Shown in pieces: positions 9,511-21,080 of a DNA stretch of 64,000 nucleotides; position 1 is the stretch's first letter; every line of letters begins with the position of its first letter. The notes under the pieces are model-generated. The model ran no database searches. It had not been told where the DNA came from and saw nothing but the letters and a program-made list of their open reading frames with translations. This stretch comes from Symsagittifera roscoffensis (taxonomy: Eukaryota > Xenacoelomorpha > Acoela > Convolutidae). The position numbers and the translations under genes are program-made. Location: assembly GCF_963678635.1 (NCBI RefSeq), contig NW_026971345.1:50050-114049 (forward strand), in the 5' to 3' direction.

Positions 9511-11842
9511 GATCCTCGTCGGTCGCGTCAGCGTCCTCGAGAAAGTAGCCTATGGCCTTCATATTCTGTTTGTATGCAGAACACGCAGAAACGTGATGGT
9601 CCATCGAACCACAATTCGCACACGACCTCCTCTTGTCCATGTCATCGCGAGGTTTGTACCAACTGGAATTCGCACCAGTGTTTGTCCCGCTATAGTTGCC
9701 ATAATTGCTGTAACGGTTTTGGGCCCTCGGTTTTATCAGTAAATACTCGCGTGACTTCATACGCAAGTCGTCGGGCGTGGGTACCTGGTCAAGCGACAGG
9801 GTGAAGTGAGTGGCCAACATCGTCTTCAACTCCTCACTCCTTACTCCATCCATGAACTTCGAAGCGATCGCCAAGTTTCGTTCGGATATTCTCTCATCCG
9901 GGTTACTTCTCCTCCTGAGCAGTTCAAGGTCATCCAAGAATTTATCTATTGATTCTTCATCTCTCTGTCGCCTCTTCTCGAACTTCACCATGGCCTGGTG
10001 CCCTTGTACTCCAGAGCCGAAACGATTCAGCAGGAATTCGAATATCTTGCGAGCGCTGTCTCTCTCGTTGGCTCTTTTCGCCATTACACAATTTAATGCA
10101 GTACCCTCCAGGTTGCTCGTCAGCGCGCTGCACTCTTGTTTCTTGGAGAGATTCTCTTCCTGAAAGTGTAACTTCATCACCTCTATCCAAGTATCAATGC
10201 AGCCGTCTGACTCGTCTTTATATGACTTCGGCTTTTTCAGTGTTCTTCTTGACCTCTCTCCTCTCTCGGTTGACTTCGAGAGCTTGGTGATGAATGTTTC
10301 GAGAGATCTGTTCAGAGGCTCAAACATCGAGGCATACATCGTTGTGTCTTGTGAGACTGTAGTCAGATCTGATACTGAACTGACTTGTGGAACGGTTGGC
10401 AATCTTGTCTCCGGGGTGGCATCTATCTCCGGCGGTACTGGATTCGTCCAGCCAGGCCCCTGCGGGGCTGCCCTCAGCCGCTCCTTGTTTCTATGTTCGT
10501 AGTTCGTTCTCGAGCTTTGCTGTGCTTTGGCACTGTTGCCCGTACCATCTGCAACATTCGCATGGCGTGAGCGCTCCCTTGAGTTGGAATGCTCCTGCCA
10601 ACTACTTCCGTTCAGGATCGCGTCAAGCTTCCGCATCATCAAGTCAGATTTGGCGTCCAACCTCTTTTCCAGGCCAGTCATCGTTTGGGCATAGGTACTA
10701 TCATGATCATTCAATAATCGCTCGATCTCTCTTGTCATCCTAGCCTCTCTTTCCTCTGACTCTTTCTTTGCCTGTGCCAGGCTCTCGGCCAGGCATTGAT
10801 CGGTGTTGCGAATCAATTGAGCCTGATCAAACCTCGCCTGCGACTTCACGTGCGTTAGCTCATCTTTCAAACTCTCTCTAGCATGGTGAGCTCTCTCGTC
10901 AACTTGATCTATCTTCTTAGTCATGTCCCGCTTCAATTCATCCAGGCCATTCATCACACCAGCGAACATATCACTTATGTCACCAGCTGCCCCCAGTGGC
11001 GGGGTTAGCCCCAGAGAAGTTGAGGTCAGCTGCGGCGGTAGCCTAGTGCTCGATGACGCACCGTCCTTTTGCTTGTGCATTGACGTCAATAGTCTGTCAA
11101 ACGTTGATGATGCTCCCATCGTTATCCCATCTGACATGGGCCTGGTCGGCGAGACTAATGACGCCTTCCTGCTCTTCTCGTTCCTTGGGCACGGTGTGAA
11201 GTTCACATCCGGATGGGATGTCTCCGGGTAGTCATAACTGGAAGTTAAACCAACAGTTGGTAGTGACGCCATGCGCTTGTCGTACAAAGACCTCCAACTC
11301 TGCTTGGCCTTCGAACCCGGTTGTTCTTCACTCGGGCTTATACTCGACATCATCGCGTTGTTGCTCTGCTTGGCCAGAGATGAGTGGGTACTAGCCGAAT
11401 GTGAGTATTCTCCCCTCCACCTGTGACTCTTGGTCTCCGATTTGGACATTCCCTTGAATAAGACTTCTTCTCGCGGCTCGACCTCGGAACGCTCCGAGGT
11501 CTCCTCTGTCCTCTCGACTTCCTCTCGTTCGAGTACCTCGTCTGGCTCAAAGTCGGGTCGAATGAGCGTTCGCTCCCCTTCGTCAAAGGGATCCACCAGC
11601 GTTTCGCTCGCAGGCTCGGCCTCGGCGCTCCGCCCTTGATTGCCATCAAGGTTTTTCTCGCTCCTTAGTTTCATTTCGATCACTGAAAGATCAGGTTGAC
11701 CTTTAGTCGATTCGTCTTCAGCAAACGCGTCGGAAGCGCTGCTAAACGAGGTTTGGCTACGCCTAGTTCTAAATTTCCGCGTGCTTCCCTTGCTTAGCCT
11801 GGAAATTTTGGTAGTCGATCCTAACGAGTCCCTGCGCTGCAT
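9455..11842 (-). CDS. gag: Gag polyprotein with coiled coil, capsid-like domain and CCHC knuckle
   Basis: The ORF has 795 residues with ATG at 11842. The first ~280 residues are acidic/basic, Ser- and Glu-rich and look disordered. A heptad-patterned coiled coil spans about 300-412. Residues 548-700 resemble the Retrotrans_gag capsid segment (IDTWIEVMKLHF through helices to LLIKPRAQ). A first CCHC zinc knuckle starts at Cys741 (CANCGSMDHHVSAC). The second knuckle lies in the following ORF, about 40 residues further on, so the nucleocapsid is split by the gag-pol frame change. Gag would package the element RNA into virus-like particles. No myristoylation-type start is seen. Confidence 0.85.
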   Translation of the reverse strand: MQRRDSLGSTTKISRLSKGSTRKFRTRRSQTSFSSASDAFAEDESTKGQPDLSVIEMKLRSEKNLDGNQGRSAEAEPASETLVDPFDEGERTLIRPDFEPDEVLEREEVERTEETSERSEVEPREEVLFKGMSKSETKSHRWRGEYSHSASTHSSLAKQSNNAMMSSISPSEEQPGSKAKQSWRSLYDKRMASLPTVGLTSSYDYPETSHPDVNFTPCPRNEKSRKASLVSPTRPMSDGITMGASSTFDRLLTSMHKQKDGASSSTRLPPQLTSTSLGLTPPLGAAGDISDMFAGVMNGLDELKRDMTKKIDQVDERAHHARESLKDELTHVKSQARFDQAQLIRNTDQCLAESLAQAKKESEEREARMTREIERLLNDHDSTYAQTMTGLEKRLDAKSDLMMRKLDAILNGSSWQEHSNSRERSRHANVADGTGNSAKAQQSSRTNYEHRNKERLRAAPQGPGWTNPVPPEIDATPETRLPTVPQVSSVSDLTTVSQDTTMYASMFEPLNRSLETFITKLSKSTERGERSRRTLKKPKSYKDESDGCIDTWIEVMKLHFQEENLSKKQECSALTSNLEGTALNCVMAKRANERDSARKIFEFLLNRFGSGVQGHQAMVKFEKRRQRDEESIDKFLDDLELLRRRSNPDERISERNLAIASKFMDGVRSEELKTMLATHFTLSLDQVPTPDDLRMKSREYLLIKPRAQNRYSNYGNYSGTNTGANSSWYKPRDDMDKRRSCANCGSMDHHVSACSAYKQNMKAIGYFLEDADATDEDHEVRERAHHEIWSKVFPL

Positions 11843-12320
11843 AGTTTTTTACAAAATGAAAATATTCGTAATTTGATGGCAATGCAAACGCACCACAAAC
11901 AAGTTTTAGTTAAATCACTTAACGCTGCCTACTCGATTCCGTCAGTATCAAAATGTCTCTTAGATCTCTCACGACTAAACTAGTGACTCAGCTAAAGTTA
12001 CACACAGGGTCTACCCAGTATTGATATAATGCTAACTCAACCCGGTTGTATAATATAACAGTAACACTAAGTTTCCACAAGATATAATCGGTACACAAAA
12101 CACAATCGATAATCAGATAAGAATATCCTACAGGTGACAGCGACCTTTTGTCAGTATCAATTTATCGCCACACAATTTATCAAGTCACTGCTTTGTTAAA
12201 ATTAAACAATCTTTGATGAAAAGCAGTGAATATTCAGAAATAGATAAATAAAACTTAGTCTTAAAGAAAAAGACTTCCCCCAATCGGAACGATCCGAAAG
12301 AACGAAACCCAGGACACAGT

Positions 12321-12422
12321 CTTCTCAAGTGGGTGTGTATCTGCCTAATACACCCACCGAGGTCTTCTTTTGGGTGTCCTGCGATTGCCCGAGCTGTCCT
12401 ACTAAGTAGCTCAAGGCAACCT
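12321..12422 (+). repeat. ~100-bp direct repeat with internal hairpin, copy A
   Basis: It starts CTTCTCAAGTGGGTGTGTAT and ends CTCAAGGCAACC. Internally GGGTGTGTAT and ATACACCC can pair into a hairpin. A second copy with about 20 percent differences begins 186 bases further on. A more distant relative, sharing mainly both ends, appears inside each 1584-bp tandem unit (16731-16830 and 18315-18414). Confidence 0.7.
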
Positions 12423-12506
12423 CTTGGTCGAAAATTCGTCAAGTCTATGAAAAAGCTCTCCCACACTCGGACTGCTCCAAGTGCACGAGAGTAGGGAACA
12501 ATTTTT

Positions 12507-12607
12507 CTTCTCAAGTGGGTGTGTATTTGCTTAATACACCCACCGAGGTCTCCCTCTATTTGTTCCCGGATTGCCCGAACTTCCTATTAAGTAGCTCAAG
12601 GCAACCA
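12507..12607 (+). repeat. ~100-bp direct repeat with internal hairpin, copy B
   Basis: Same order of blocks as copy A: the CTTCTCAAGTGGGTGTGTAT start, the ATACACCCACCGAGGTCT middle and the AAGTAGCTCAAGGCAACC end. The hairpin-forming GGGTGTGTAT/ATACACCC arms are conserved, while the sequence between the blocks differs more. Confidence 0.7.
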
Positions 12608-12804
12608 CTCAACCAAAATCACAATCAAAAAAAAATTTTGTTCGGGTACTTCTAATACACCCAATATAGAATCCAAAGTTGATCACGAATTTCCGGGTCA
12701 GAATGGGTTCTTCTGATCCTGATAAGCACGCCTAATATCCTAATATGATCCTAATTAAATGGATATTTTCCGTTTCCCAAATTGCCACAGAAGGTTTACT
12801 CAAG

Positions 12805-14965
12805 TCTCTTACAAGGAGGGTCGCTAAAAGGTTTAAGACACTCCGGAGGGTTACCTCGGAGGGTACCTCAATCACTCAAGTTACTTAGGAGGGTATCTTA
12901 ATCACCCAAGTTACTAAGGAGGGTCAATAAGATGCTTAATACGCTCCGGAGGGTACCTCAATCACTCAAGTTACTTAGGAGGGTATCTTAATCACCCAAG
13001 TTACTAAGGAGGGTCAATAAGATGCTTAATACGCTCCGGAGGGTCACTTCGGAGGGTACCTCCAAAATTTTCAAATTTTCCGATCTCACTTGGAAGGTTC
13101 TCCTACTAGCTTCAAAAAGCGTCAAAATAAGCTAAGGGTTCTAGGGGGAGCTGTTTCAACTTCTTAGAGTGATCTCGTGGAAATTTTCCACTAAGGAGGG
13201 TTGTTAAAGGGTTTAGCTGACTCCGGAGGGTCACTTCGGAGGGTTCCCCCAAAATCAAGAAAAAGGGTTAAATCACCGCAGTAAAGCCTCTGAAAGCGGT
13301 CTACCTGACTTAAAACTAGGTTGGCTGACACGGTCAACCTTCCCAGTTGAATAAAAAGATGTTTTGATAAAGTTTTCTGCCGCTCGGAGGGTTGCCCGTT
13401 ATTTGGACCCTCCGAACCAACAAATTCTAAAAAAATTTTTCTTTTCCGATATAATCAACCCAAAAACGGTTGTGATTCGAAAAAGTGGTCAAAAACGTCG
13501 ACTTATGGTACCAAAATTATCGCGATCGGATAACTAGTCTTTGAGAAATCGCCAAAAACGCGTTCGTCAAAATGGCCTCTTTTCACCACCTATATAGGTT
13601 CTGAAAGACTTTTTCCACAATTCCGGTCAAAAGTGCCTAAAAATACTTGAAATGAGCGTAGCAGCCCTGTACGGCACTGGAACAATACAAAAAACCGGAC
13701 CAAAATTGGTTTAGGAACAAAAATTTGGCCAAAAACTATCAAATTTGGACCCTCCGATTCCTTCCTTTTCTAAACCTTAAGTCGTTAGCGCTATCCACGG
13801 AGCTACTCGGAGGGTTACCCAAAAATTTCTCTAGTAACCGAGCACATTATGCTAGCACGCTCCTAACGCAAAAAATTTTATTGCTCTAACTCTAAAAACT
13901 CAAAAACTCGATCCCCAAAACAGATTGACAAAATACAGAAAATTATCAAAATTTTGATCGAAAAATTTTCGTTTTTCTAACTTCTACTGAGTCTTTGCTC
14001 ACGCGGTTTCTTTAGTGAAGGGGATCGAACTACGTAGCTACTCTCTATGTAAAAACTTTTTGCCTATCGAAAAAGCTCGGATATCCGAAATTTTGGGGGT
14101 CTACAGTTTGGTCGAAAATTGGTAATTTTCGACAAAAAATGGGTGTTTCTTGGGTCTAAATAGGAGATAAGTAATATATAATAAGGATAATAATCTATTA
14201 ATAGTCGTTAATGAATAGTACTATACCCTCCTTTGCACCAAAATATCCGAATTAAGACCCTTAACTCGGAAATTTGTAATCGATGGAGGGTACAATCGGA
14301 CCGCGCCAATCGTGCCCCCCACCACTTAAGTTTTAAGGAAATAGTACCCGAACGATACTAAAATTGCTTCAACGATACCCAACAGTCGTTGCGGATGTTG
14401 TCCTTGATGTCCCTGTTGAGTGTGGAACACGTTGATCAGCCTGCCACTCTACCCTCCGGTCACCGGCAAAATCACCATTAACGTGCTTAAACACTCAAAT
14501 TACACTCGAGGGAGGGTACCCAACCCTTCACCAAAACACACAATCTTTCTATCAGAAACGATATAAATCAATCTGAAACAACAACAAATAGGAAGGTCAG
14601 ATCACATCTCGTCCGGAAATAACATATAAACTGTCACTTTATGTTTTTTACTGTTTTTGGTCTTTTTTGGATTTTTTTTACTGTTTTTTGTACTTTTTTG
14701 TTTTTAAATAAAATTATTTTTGGCTTTTTCTTGGTTATACACTATTTTTGTTTGGTTTTACGCTTTCTCTTTAATTGTTTTTGGTCCTGGGACCTCAGGA
14801 CAAGCGGGCTCTAGATTTCCCACCTAACCCTCCGGCCCCCGGAGTTTTCGGTGTTAACTAAGTTAAAAAGCTAAATTGCACTAGACGGAGGATACGCACC
14901 TTCCCCCTAGTGCAACAACGGTCATTAAGGCCTCTAACTCGGGCTTACGCCCGGAGCGGAGGGTA
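12805..14965 (+). repeat. Field of GGAGGGT heptamers (ACCCTCC on the element's sense strand)
   Basis: The heptamer GGAGGGT or its complement occurs about twenty-five times in this interval and just beyond it. Many copies are preceded by C or T and followed by TAC, TCA or TTA. The density is highest at 12805-13240. The rest of the sequence is AT-rich, so these G-rich blocks stand out. Their role is unknown: candidates are a protein-binding array, RNA secondary structure in the leader, or expansion of a simple unit. Confidence 0.7.
12861..13040 (+). repeat. Perfect 90-bp tandem duplication
   Basis: Positions 12861-12950 and 12951-13040 are identical by eye. The unit begins GGGTACCTCAATCACTCAAG and ends ACGCTCCGGA, and contains three GGAGGGT blocks (the third spans the unit junction). 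Partial units extend to both sides. Confidence 0.9.
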
Positions 14966-15678
14966 CGTCGCTGAAACGCTTGCTGATCATGATGGTTTCA
15001 TGCCTTTAACAGGCCCACCCAGGAGCGCCATAAAAACGTCTATGTACCATTCGCCCAAATATAACACAGCGACGGAGCGTAGAAAAAGTACCTATTAACG
15101 ACTGGCAGGCGTCAGTTACCTTAATTCTACTCGTTTTTCACCGTCTCGACCTTGCCAGTTGATTTTCTGGTCTGTCTAGGGCAAAGTAAAAAGTTACCAT
15201 TTTTAGGCCATCAGTCAAACGACTTTTGATCAGCTTTCGTTTGCATGCGAACACAACCACATAGCTGAGTCTCGGATCCTCAGACTACGTGATTGTCATT
15301 AAAAACACGGCTCGAACAACCTATTTTTATATGTTTTTGTGTGACAGTTTTATATTAAATCCATTGAGATGGATTGACCCTTTCCTTTTTCTATCTACTC
15401 ATGCTCTGAAATATTGAAATAATATCGGTGTTAATTAAGATCTAGGACATTACAGCAGCTGTTATAGTTAGTTTACCCAGTCCCTTCACATATAACAGTC
15501 TCTGGGGGACCAAGCCTCCGCTCACGTGATTTTCTTGAGATAACACTCTTATCTCCTATATTTCGTGTCCCGGGAGGGTTCCGTGGTATTTCTCTTCCCC
15601 CCACTGAAGCCTCCGTCTCCACAAATATCTGTCACTAAGGTCCTTATCGCGTGTTATTGCCACGATAAGAGGCTCCGT

Positions 15679-17262
15679 AATATTTCTGTCTCTGATACAA
15701 CTGTTCTTCACAATTTCTATCGTTGTTCTGATTTTCGTCTTTTTTATTCAAAATGGCCGTCTTTTCTCCATTTCTCAGAAATGTTCTTCTTCCGATCGAA
15801 ATTTTAAAAATAAAAATTCTAGAACATTCTGACCCTCCGTCGCAACACTTTTTTGTTCATAAGGCCTTTAGTCACTCTTTTTTCTGTCGCGGGAAGGTTG
15901 TGCTGTGCCATCTGGCAGAATGGCACATAGAGTTCATAAGTCTCTCTGAGATAAAAGGGGGCGTTGCCACTTGTTCCCGCGCTCCTTGCATCATCGTGAA
16001 GTTCATAGGTGAACTCTAGTTTGCTGTCTTTTCAACCGGGTTGTCAGACATCCCAATCTATTGTTCCAGTTGAGGTTAAAAACTCATATACTTGTTTCCG
16101 GTGGGTGAAGTCTTCTCGTCTTCAGTTCTGCGTTTTTCAGGACCCATTTCATGGACTGGACTTTTCCGCATTTTACCTCCAGTGTTGCTGGTTTGCTTTG
16201 TCTTCTGACTCCTTGTTTCAACCATTTCTTCTGAAACTTTCTTATCCTTTTGCCTCGACTTTCTTTTTATTTGCTGCAAAGAGGTCATTAAATGAGTTTC
16301 TTTTTTGCTTAAGTATGATTTTCCTTGAGCTGTTAATTTGGGTCTCTTTCACATGTCTAGAATCAATCTAATTTTTGATCGAATTTTTTGCTCATTAGCC
16401 TTAGATTCTCTACGATTGTTCCGTAGTACCAAAAGTAATAATAACTCATGACGATAATATTCCAACGTTTAATCCTCAAGTGACGAATTTGATAATCACG
16501 AATTAGGTTTTGTTATAGCTATACAGTGTATGTTCAGCTATGAAGAGCAGCAAGCAATGGGTTTTTGAATCGAAAGATTGCGCAAAATGATGATTTAGAA
16601 TTTGTTTTTAAAGTCAGAAATTAGCTATCAGGTTGGATAGAAAAAAAAATTTCATCCAATCAAACGGAAACTTCAGCTAAGTATTTGTTTGTTTTCACTA
16701 AACAGACAAAACTTGAAGGCAGTTATTATCTTCTCAAGTGAGTTTCTATTGCACTCAACGCGTTCTTTTTCATTCATCTACCGCCGGATGGCCCGATTAA
16801 GACATATTCTCAGGGCAACCACTTCCGCAAAAAAATTGATTCGGATTACTATTTGAAGGAGATGGATTCTTTTTCATTTTTTTTTCATGATCAAAAATCT
16901 GTCACCATTAATTTTTTACCATTGCTTTTAGCAAAGGGTGTAAAACCGGGTACTAACCCCACAATGACACTCTCTACGTGGTTCATTGGATCAATGTTAG
17001 CCGGGCTCTACGTCCAGTAGGGTTCACTGACGGCGAACCCCTGTCATTTACCACAACGGTAACAGCTTCGGTCGACAGAGGGCGTAAACCAAAGATAATA
17101 TGTCATGCTAACCCACCCTGTTAACAACCACCGTCTTACAATCCGACCCTCTGCTTTATTCTCCGAGGAAAGGACTTTTGTGGGAGTAGAGATTAACTTT
17201 GGAACTCGTTCCGAGGGTTCCTTGAAGCATCACCAGCAGTGAGATCCTTCGACTTTGTAACC
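15679..17262 (+). repeat. 1584-bp tandem duplication, first copy
   Basis: The unit starts AATATTTCTGTCTCTG and ends GACTTTGTAACC, and abuts the second copy exactly. All stretches compared, including the two longest short frames (88 and 120 codons), are identical in both copies at an offset of 1584. No recognisable domain is encoded on either strand. Only the 3-bp AAT recurs after the second copy, so there is little homology at the breakpoints. It could be a recent tandem duplication or an assembly duplication. Confidence 0.9.
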
Positions 17263-18846
17263 AATATTTCTGTCTCTGATACAACTGTTCTTCACAATTT
17301 CTATCGTTGTTCTGATTTTCGTCTTTTTTATTCAAAATGGCCGTCTTTTCTCCATTTCTCAGAAATGTTCTTCTTCCGATCGAAATTTTAAAAATAAAAA
17401 TTCTAGAACATTCTGACCCTCCGTCGCAACACTTTTTTGTTCATAAGGCCTTTAGTCACTCTTTTTTCTGTCGCGGGAAGGTTGTGCTGTGCCATCTGGC
17501 AGAATGGCACATAGAGTTCATAAGTCTCTCTGAGATAAAAGGGGGCGTTGCCACTTGTTCCCGCGCTCCTTGCATCATCGTGAAGTTCATAGGTGAACTC
17601 TAGTTTGCTGTCTTTTCAACCGGGTTGTCAGACATCCCAATCTATTGTTCCAGTTGAGGTTAAAAACTCATATACTTGTTTCCGGTGGGTGAAGTCTTCT
17701 CGTCTTCAGTTCTGCGTTTTTCAGGACCCATTTCATGGACTGGACTTTTCCGCATTTTACCTCCAGTGTTGCTGGTTTGCTTTGTCTTCTGACTCCTTGT
17801 TTCAACCATTTCTTCTGAAACTTTCTTATCCTTTTGCCTCGACTTTCTTTTTATTTGCTGCAAAGAGGTCATTAAATGAGTTTCTTTTTTGCTTAAGTAT
17901 GATTTTCCTTGAGCTGTTAATTTGGGTCTCTTTCACATGTCTAGAATCAATCTAATTTTTGATCGAATTTTTTGCTCATTAGCCTTAGATTCTCTACGAT
18001 TGTTCCGTAGTACCAAAAGTAATAATAACTCATGACGATAATATTCCAACGTTTAATCCTCAAGTGACGAATTTGATAATCACGAATTAGGTTTTGTTAT
18101 AGCTATACAGTGTATGTTCAGCTATGAAGAGCAGCAAGCAATGGGTTTTTGAATCGAAAGATTGCGCAAAATGATGATTTAGAATTTGTTTTTAAAGTCA
18201 GAAATTAGCTATCAGGTTGGATAGAAAAAAAAATTTCATCCAATCAAACGGAAACTTCAGCTAAGTATTTGTTTGTTTTCACTAAACAGACAAAACTTGA
18301 AGGCAGTTATTATCTTCTCAAGTGAGTTTCTATTGCACTCAACGCGTTCTTTTTCATTCATCTACCGCCGGATGGCCCGATTAAGACATATTCTCAGGGC
18401 AACCACTTCCGCAAAAAAATTGATTCGGATTACTATTTGAAGGAGATGGATTCTTTTTCATTTTTTTTTCATGATCAAAAATCTGTCACCATTAATTTTT
18501 TACCATTGCTTTTAGCAAAGGGTGTAAAACCGGGTACTAACCCCACAATGACACTCTCTACGTGGTTCATTGGATCAATGTTAGCCGGGCTCTACGTCCA
18601 GTAGGGTTCACTGACGGCGAACCCCTGTCATTTACCACAACGGTAACAGCTTCGGTCGACAGAGGGCGTAAACCAAAGATAATATGTCATGCTAACCCAC
18701 CCTGTTAACAACCACCGTCTTACAATCCGACCCTCTGCTTTATTCTCCGAGGAAAGGACTTTTGTGGGAGTAGAGATTAACTTTGGAACTCGTTCCGAGG
18801 GTTCCTTGAAGCATCACCAGCAGTGAGATCCTTCGACTTTGTAACC
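17263..18846 (+). repeat. 1584-bp tandem duplication, second copy
   Basis: Second copy of the unit at 15679-17262. The left junction is seamless; to the right the sequence changes to unique DNA after GTAACCAAT. No coding assignment is supported. Confidence 0.9.
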
Positions 18847-19639
18847 AATCCTTACAACCATTAAAAAAGTAATCAGAAGGTCAAAAGTATCATAGTAACC
18901 CAGGTTTCAGTCAGAGATCCCTTCATCACGTATTTCAGCCAAAATCTTCGGAATTTTCTAGATTTGGAAGTGATAATGATAAAAAAAAGGTGATGATAAG
19001 TGTTGATGTCCTTACAATTAAACTCAATACGTGTTACGTTTCTTCAAAAAGAACACGCAACTCGTGAATAAGGTTGAAAAAGATACCCATCATCTATTAA
19101 GTCTTTAAGTCATCTATTAAACTTGGAGATGGGGGTTTTGGAAGTGAAACGTCATTTCCTCGAATTTTATAATTTATCAAAGAGCTCATGCCTGTGGTCT
19201 GTTTGCGTCCATTTCTTTTTGGTTGCTCCAAAAAAAAACGTTTAAAAAAATGAGCAAATCTTCTACTTTTTTGAGGTCACGTTGTCTTGTGGATCCTTTC
19301 ATATGTTCTAAGAAGCTTTTGGATCTTTCCACACATGTTGTGATAACCAATTCACTAAACAGCAGCAACAACAGGGTACTAGATGTTTTCTCATTATTAT
19401 TTTTGTTCGCAGGATATACAGTTTAAGTGTGCCTTCCAATCTGTACTTTATGTCAATCAACAGACATCTTTTAAACATTTTTCATTTCAAATACTCATTA
19501 TATTTATCATCATCATCAGTGGTTTTTTCTTTCCACTTCTTTTGGAACACAGAATTGCTTCTAGAACAATATTATGAACTCTGAGTCCTTATGAAAGTCA
19601 ATATGAAAGTCCTTATGAAAGTTAATAACGTTCAAGTAG
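18847..19639. other. No gene recognised
   Basis: AT-rich sequence between the tandem duplication and the first LINE remnant. Only short frames without family resemblance were seen. Confidence 0.5.
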
Positions 19640-20350
19640 AACTTTTTAGAATTTTTCTAAAACTGTTTTCATTTGTCTCGTTACGCAAAAAATTGGTAGT
19701 TTGTTCCATAGCTGGCATCCTGCTCCGTCAAAAGCCTTTGAGCCTTATTTAGTGTTTTTGGTACTTTGAGGAGGAAGTTTGATTTTCCCCCTTCTGTGGT
19801 CGAAACTGTAAACACATTTAGATACTAAGGAATAATTTTCTGGTTGTGTACACACTTGTGTACAAAGACTAGTGTCTTGAATTGAATTCTTTTATATACG
19901 GGAAGCCAATGAGGACCGTGGAGATGAAGACTGGCACTGTAGAAACGATGAAGGTTGAATATGAAGCGTGCTGCTAAATTCTGTATCTTCTGGAGTGGCA
20001 CCAATTCGTTTAACGACATTCCACCAAGCAGAGAAGTGTAGTAATTTAGTCTGCTGAAGATTCACTGGTGAATGAGCGTGATATTATCATTAGGAGTTTT
20101 TCACAGCTTTTTGTCGATGAAAAGTCAACGACGCGTCTGACATAACTCCCAGAGACATCAGAGACGTTTTAGACCGATAAGTTAGTCGTGAAACTTTTCC
20201 TTTTAATCCGAATTGGATGAAACCAAGTTTCGCTAAAACACTTCTCCGGAATTTCAAACTCAGCTTGCAGGTCAAGTTCTAGTAGGAATATTTTTGAATT
20301 TAGATCTAAGTCATTTCGGATATCCATTACCGTTTTCTAAAGGGCTGTTT
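19640..20350 (-). pseudogene. 3' remnant of a CR1/L2-type LINE reverse transcriptase
   Basis: Minus-strand fragments in several frames match the C-terminal part of CR1/L2/Jockey-type ORF2 proteins. A piece with LGVMSDASLTF (20090-20275) corresponds to the usual LGV-D--LTF segment. It is followed by LQKIQNLAARFIF and GPHWLPVYKRIQFKTLVF (19825-20019), the classical LHWLPV--RI-FK block. Further downstream out-of-frame text resembles the W-N-LP ending. Stops and frameshifts separate all pieces, so this is an old 5'-truncated copy. Confidence 0.7.
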
Positions 20351-20752
20351 CACTTGAATGCAGTTTCGGTAGGAAGATTGCCTGTTATTCAAAAGGTTGT
20401 TTTCTTTGATGAAAATGGAAATTTGTGAATGCACTAAACGTTCCAGCTGATACTTAATCAAATACTTCGGGGTCTATGGAATCTTTTTTTTATTTTAGGT
20501 TTTTACAACTAATACTTTGGGAAATGATGGAAAACTCGCCGAGAGGAAAACGAGACCCATGAGTTTTCATTTTTTTTCGTCAGCAAAGTTGGAGCAGATT
20601 AAAGTCAGAAACCTTGTTTGATATAGGTGGTTTTTATGTTTTAAATAGGTGGTTTTTATGTTTTAGGTATGACGCTTTTATTAAGTCAAATCGTCTAAAC
20701 AATCAGCTATTAGTTGGTAAATTTCTGATGCTGACTACATCGCTCAGCCAAT

Positions 20753-21080
20753 ATGAATCCTAATTGCAACACATGCAACCATACGCTAGCGGACGGAGTT
20801 GAACTGTTTGTTTGTTTGACTTGTGGAAATTCAATGCACTGGACCCTGAAATGCACTGGGTTCTCAGAAACATTACTAAAAGAGTTAAGAGAAGTAAGAA
20901 ACAACGTCCTCCTGATGTGTAATCAATGCTCCAGCAATGGCAAACGAGACTTGGTTATTTCTGTGGTTTCCAGGCAATCTTCTGCCCTAGAAGCAATTCA
21001 AAAACAAATGGAAAAAGCTGAAAACTCTCAAAACGCAAACCGAAGTTGAACTGAAGAAATATTCTGAGGTCCTTACCAAC
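20753..21080 (+). pseudogene. LINE ORF1, N-terminal part with PHD-type zinc finger
   Basis: ATG at 20753. The first ~65 residues form a PHD-like Cys4-His-Cys3 pattern: Cys5, Cys8, Cys20, Cys23, His28 (HW), Cys33 and a final CNQC pair. PHD-like fingers are known in ORF1 of some CR1/L2-type LINEs, where ORF1 is thought to bind nucleic acid or assist particle assembly. A helical, Gln/Glu-rich segment follows. The frame ends at 21049, shortly before the insertion at 21081, where ORF1 is physically split. Confidence 0.7.

Larger units (their letters stand above)
1..15678 (-). mobile_element. Ty3/gypsy-like LTR retroelement, minus strand, left end outside window
   Basis: Four consecutive minus-strand ORFs are arranged as gag, protease-RT-RNase H, integrase and a third gene, the order of a Ty3/gypsy-like element. 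The integrase lies after RNase H, as in Ty3/gypsy and not Ty1/copia. The last ORF runs off position 1, so the 3' LTR is not visible and the 5' LTR cannot be found by comparison. The right limit given here is only the point where the tandem 1584-bp duplication begins; the true element end may lie anywhere right of 11842. Three reading-frame changes separate the ORFs. Long intact frames suggest a fairly young copy. Confidence 0.85.
11843..15678 (-). other. Non-coding 5' leader / possible LTR region of the left element
   Basis: About 3.8 kb with no supported coding frame. It lies upstream of gag on the element's strand, so it should contain the leader, primer-binding site and 5' LTR, but no LTR partner is in the window and no convincing tRNA-complementary site was found. 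It contains a GGAGGGT heptamer field, a 90-bp tandem duplication and two ~100-bp direct repeats, listed separately. A short perfect hairpin (GTCGAAAATT/AATTTTCGAC) lies at about 14112-14134. Confidence 0.5.

Noticed and set aside
12185..12514. 109-codon minus-strand frame
   Set aside because: It reads through both ~100-bp direct repeats and has no family resemblance; it is a by-product of the repeats.
15753..16371. Two overlapping frames of 88 and 120 codons, repeated at 17337-17955
   Set aside because: They recur only because the 1584-bp unit is duplicated. Composition is that of AT-rich non-coding DNA and no domain is recognisable.
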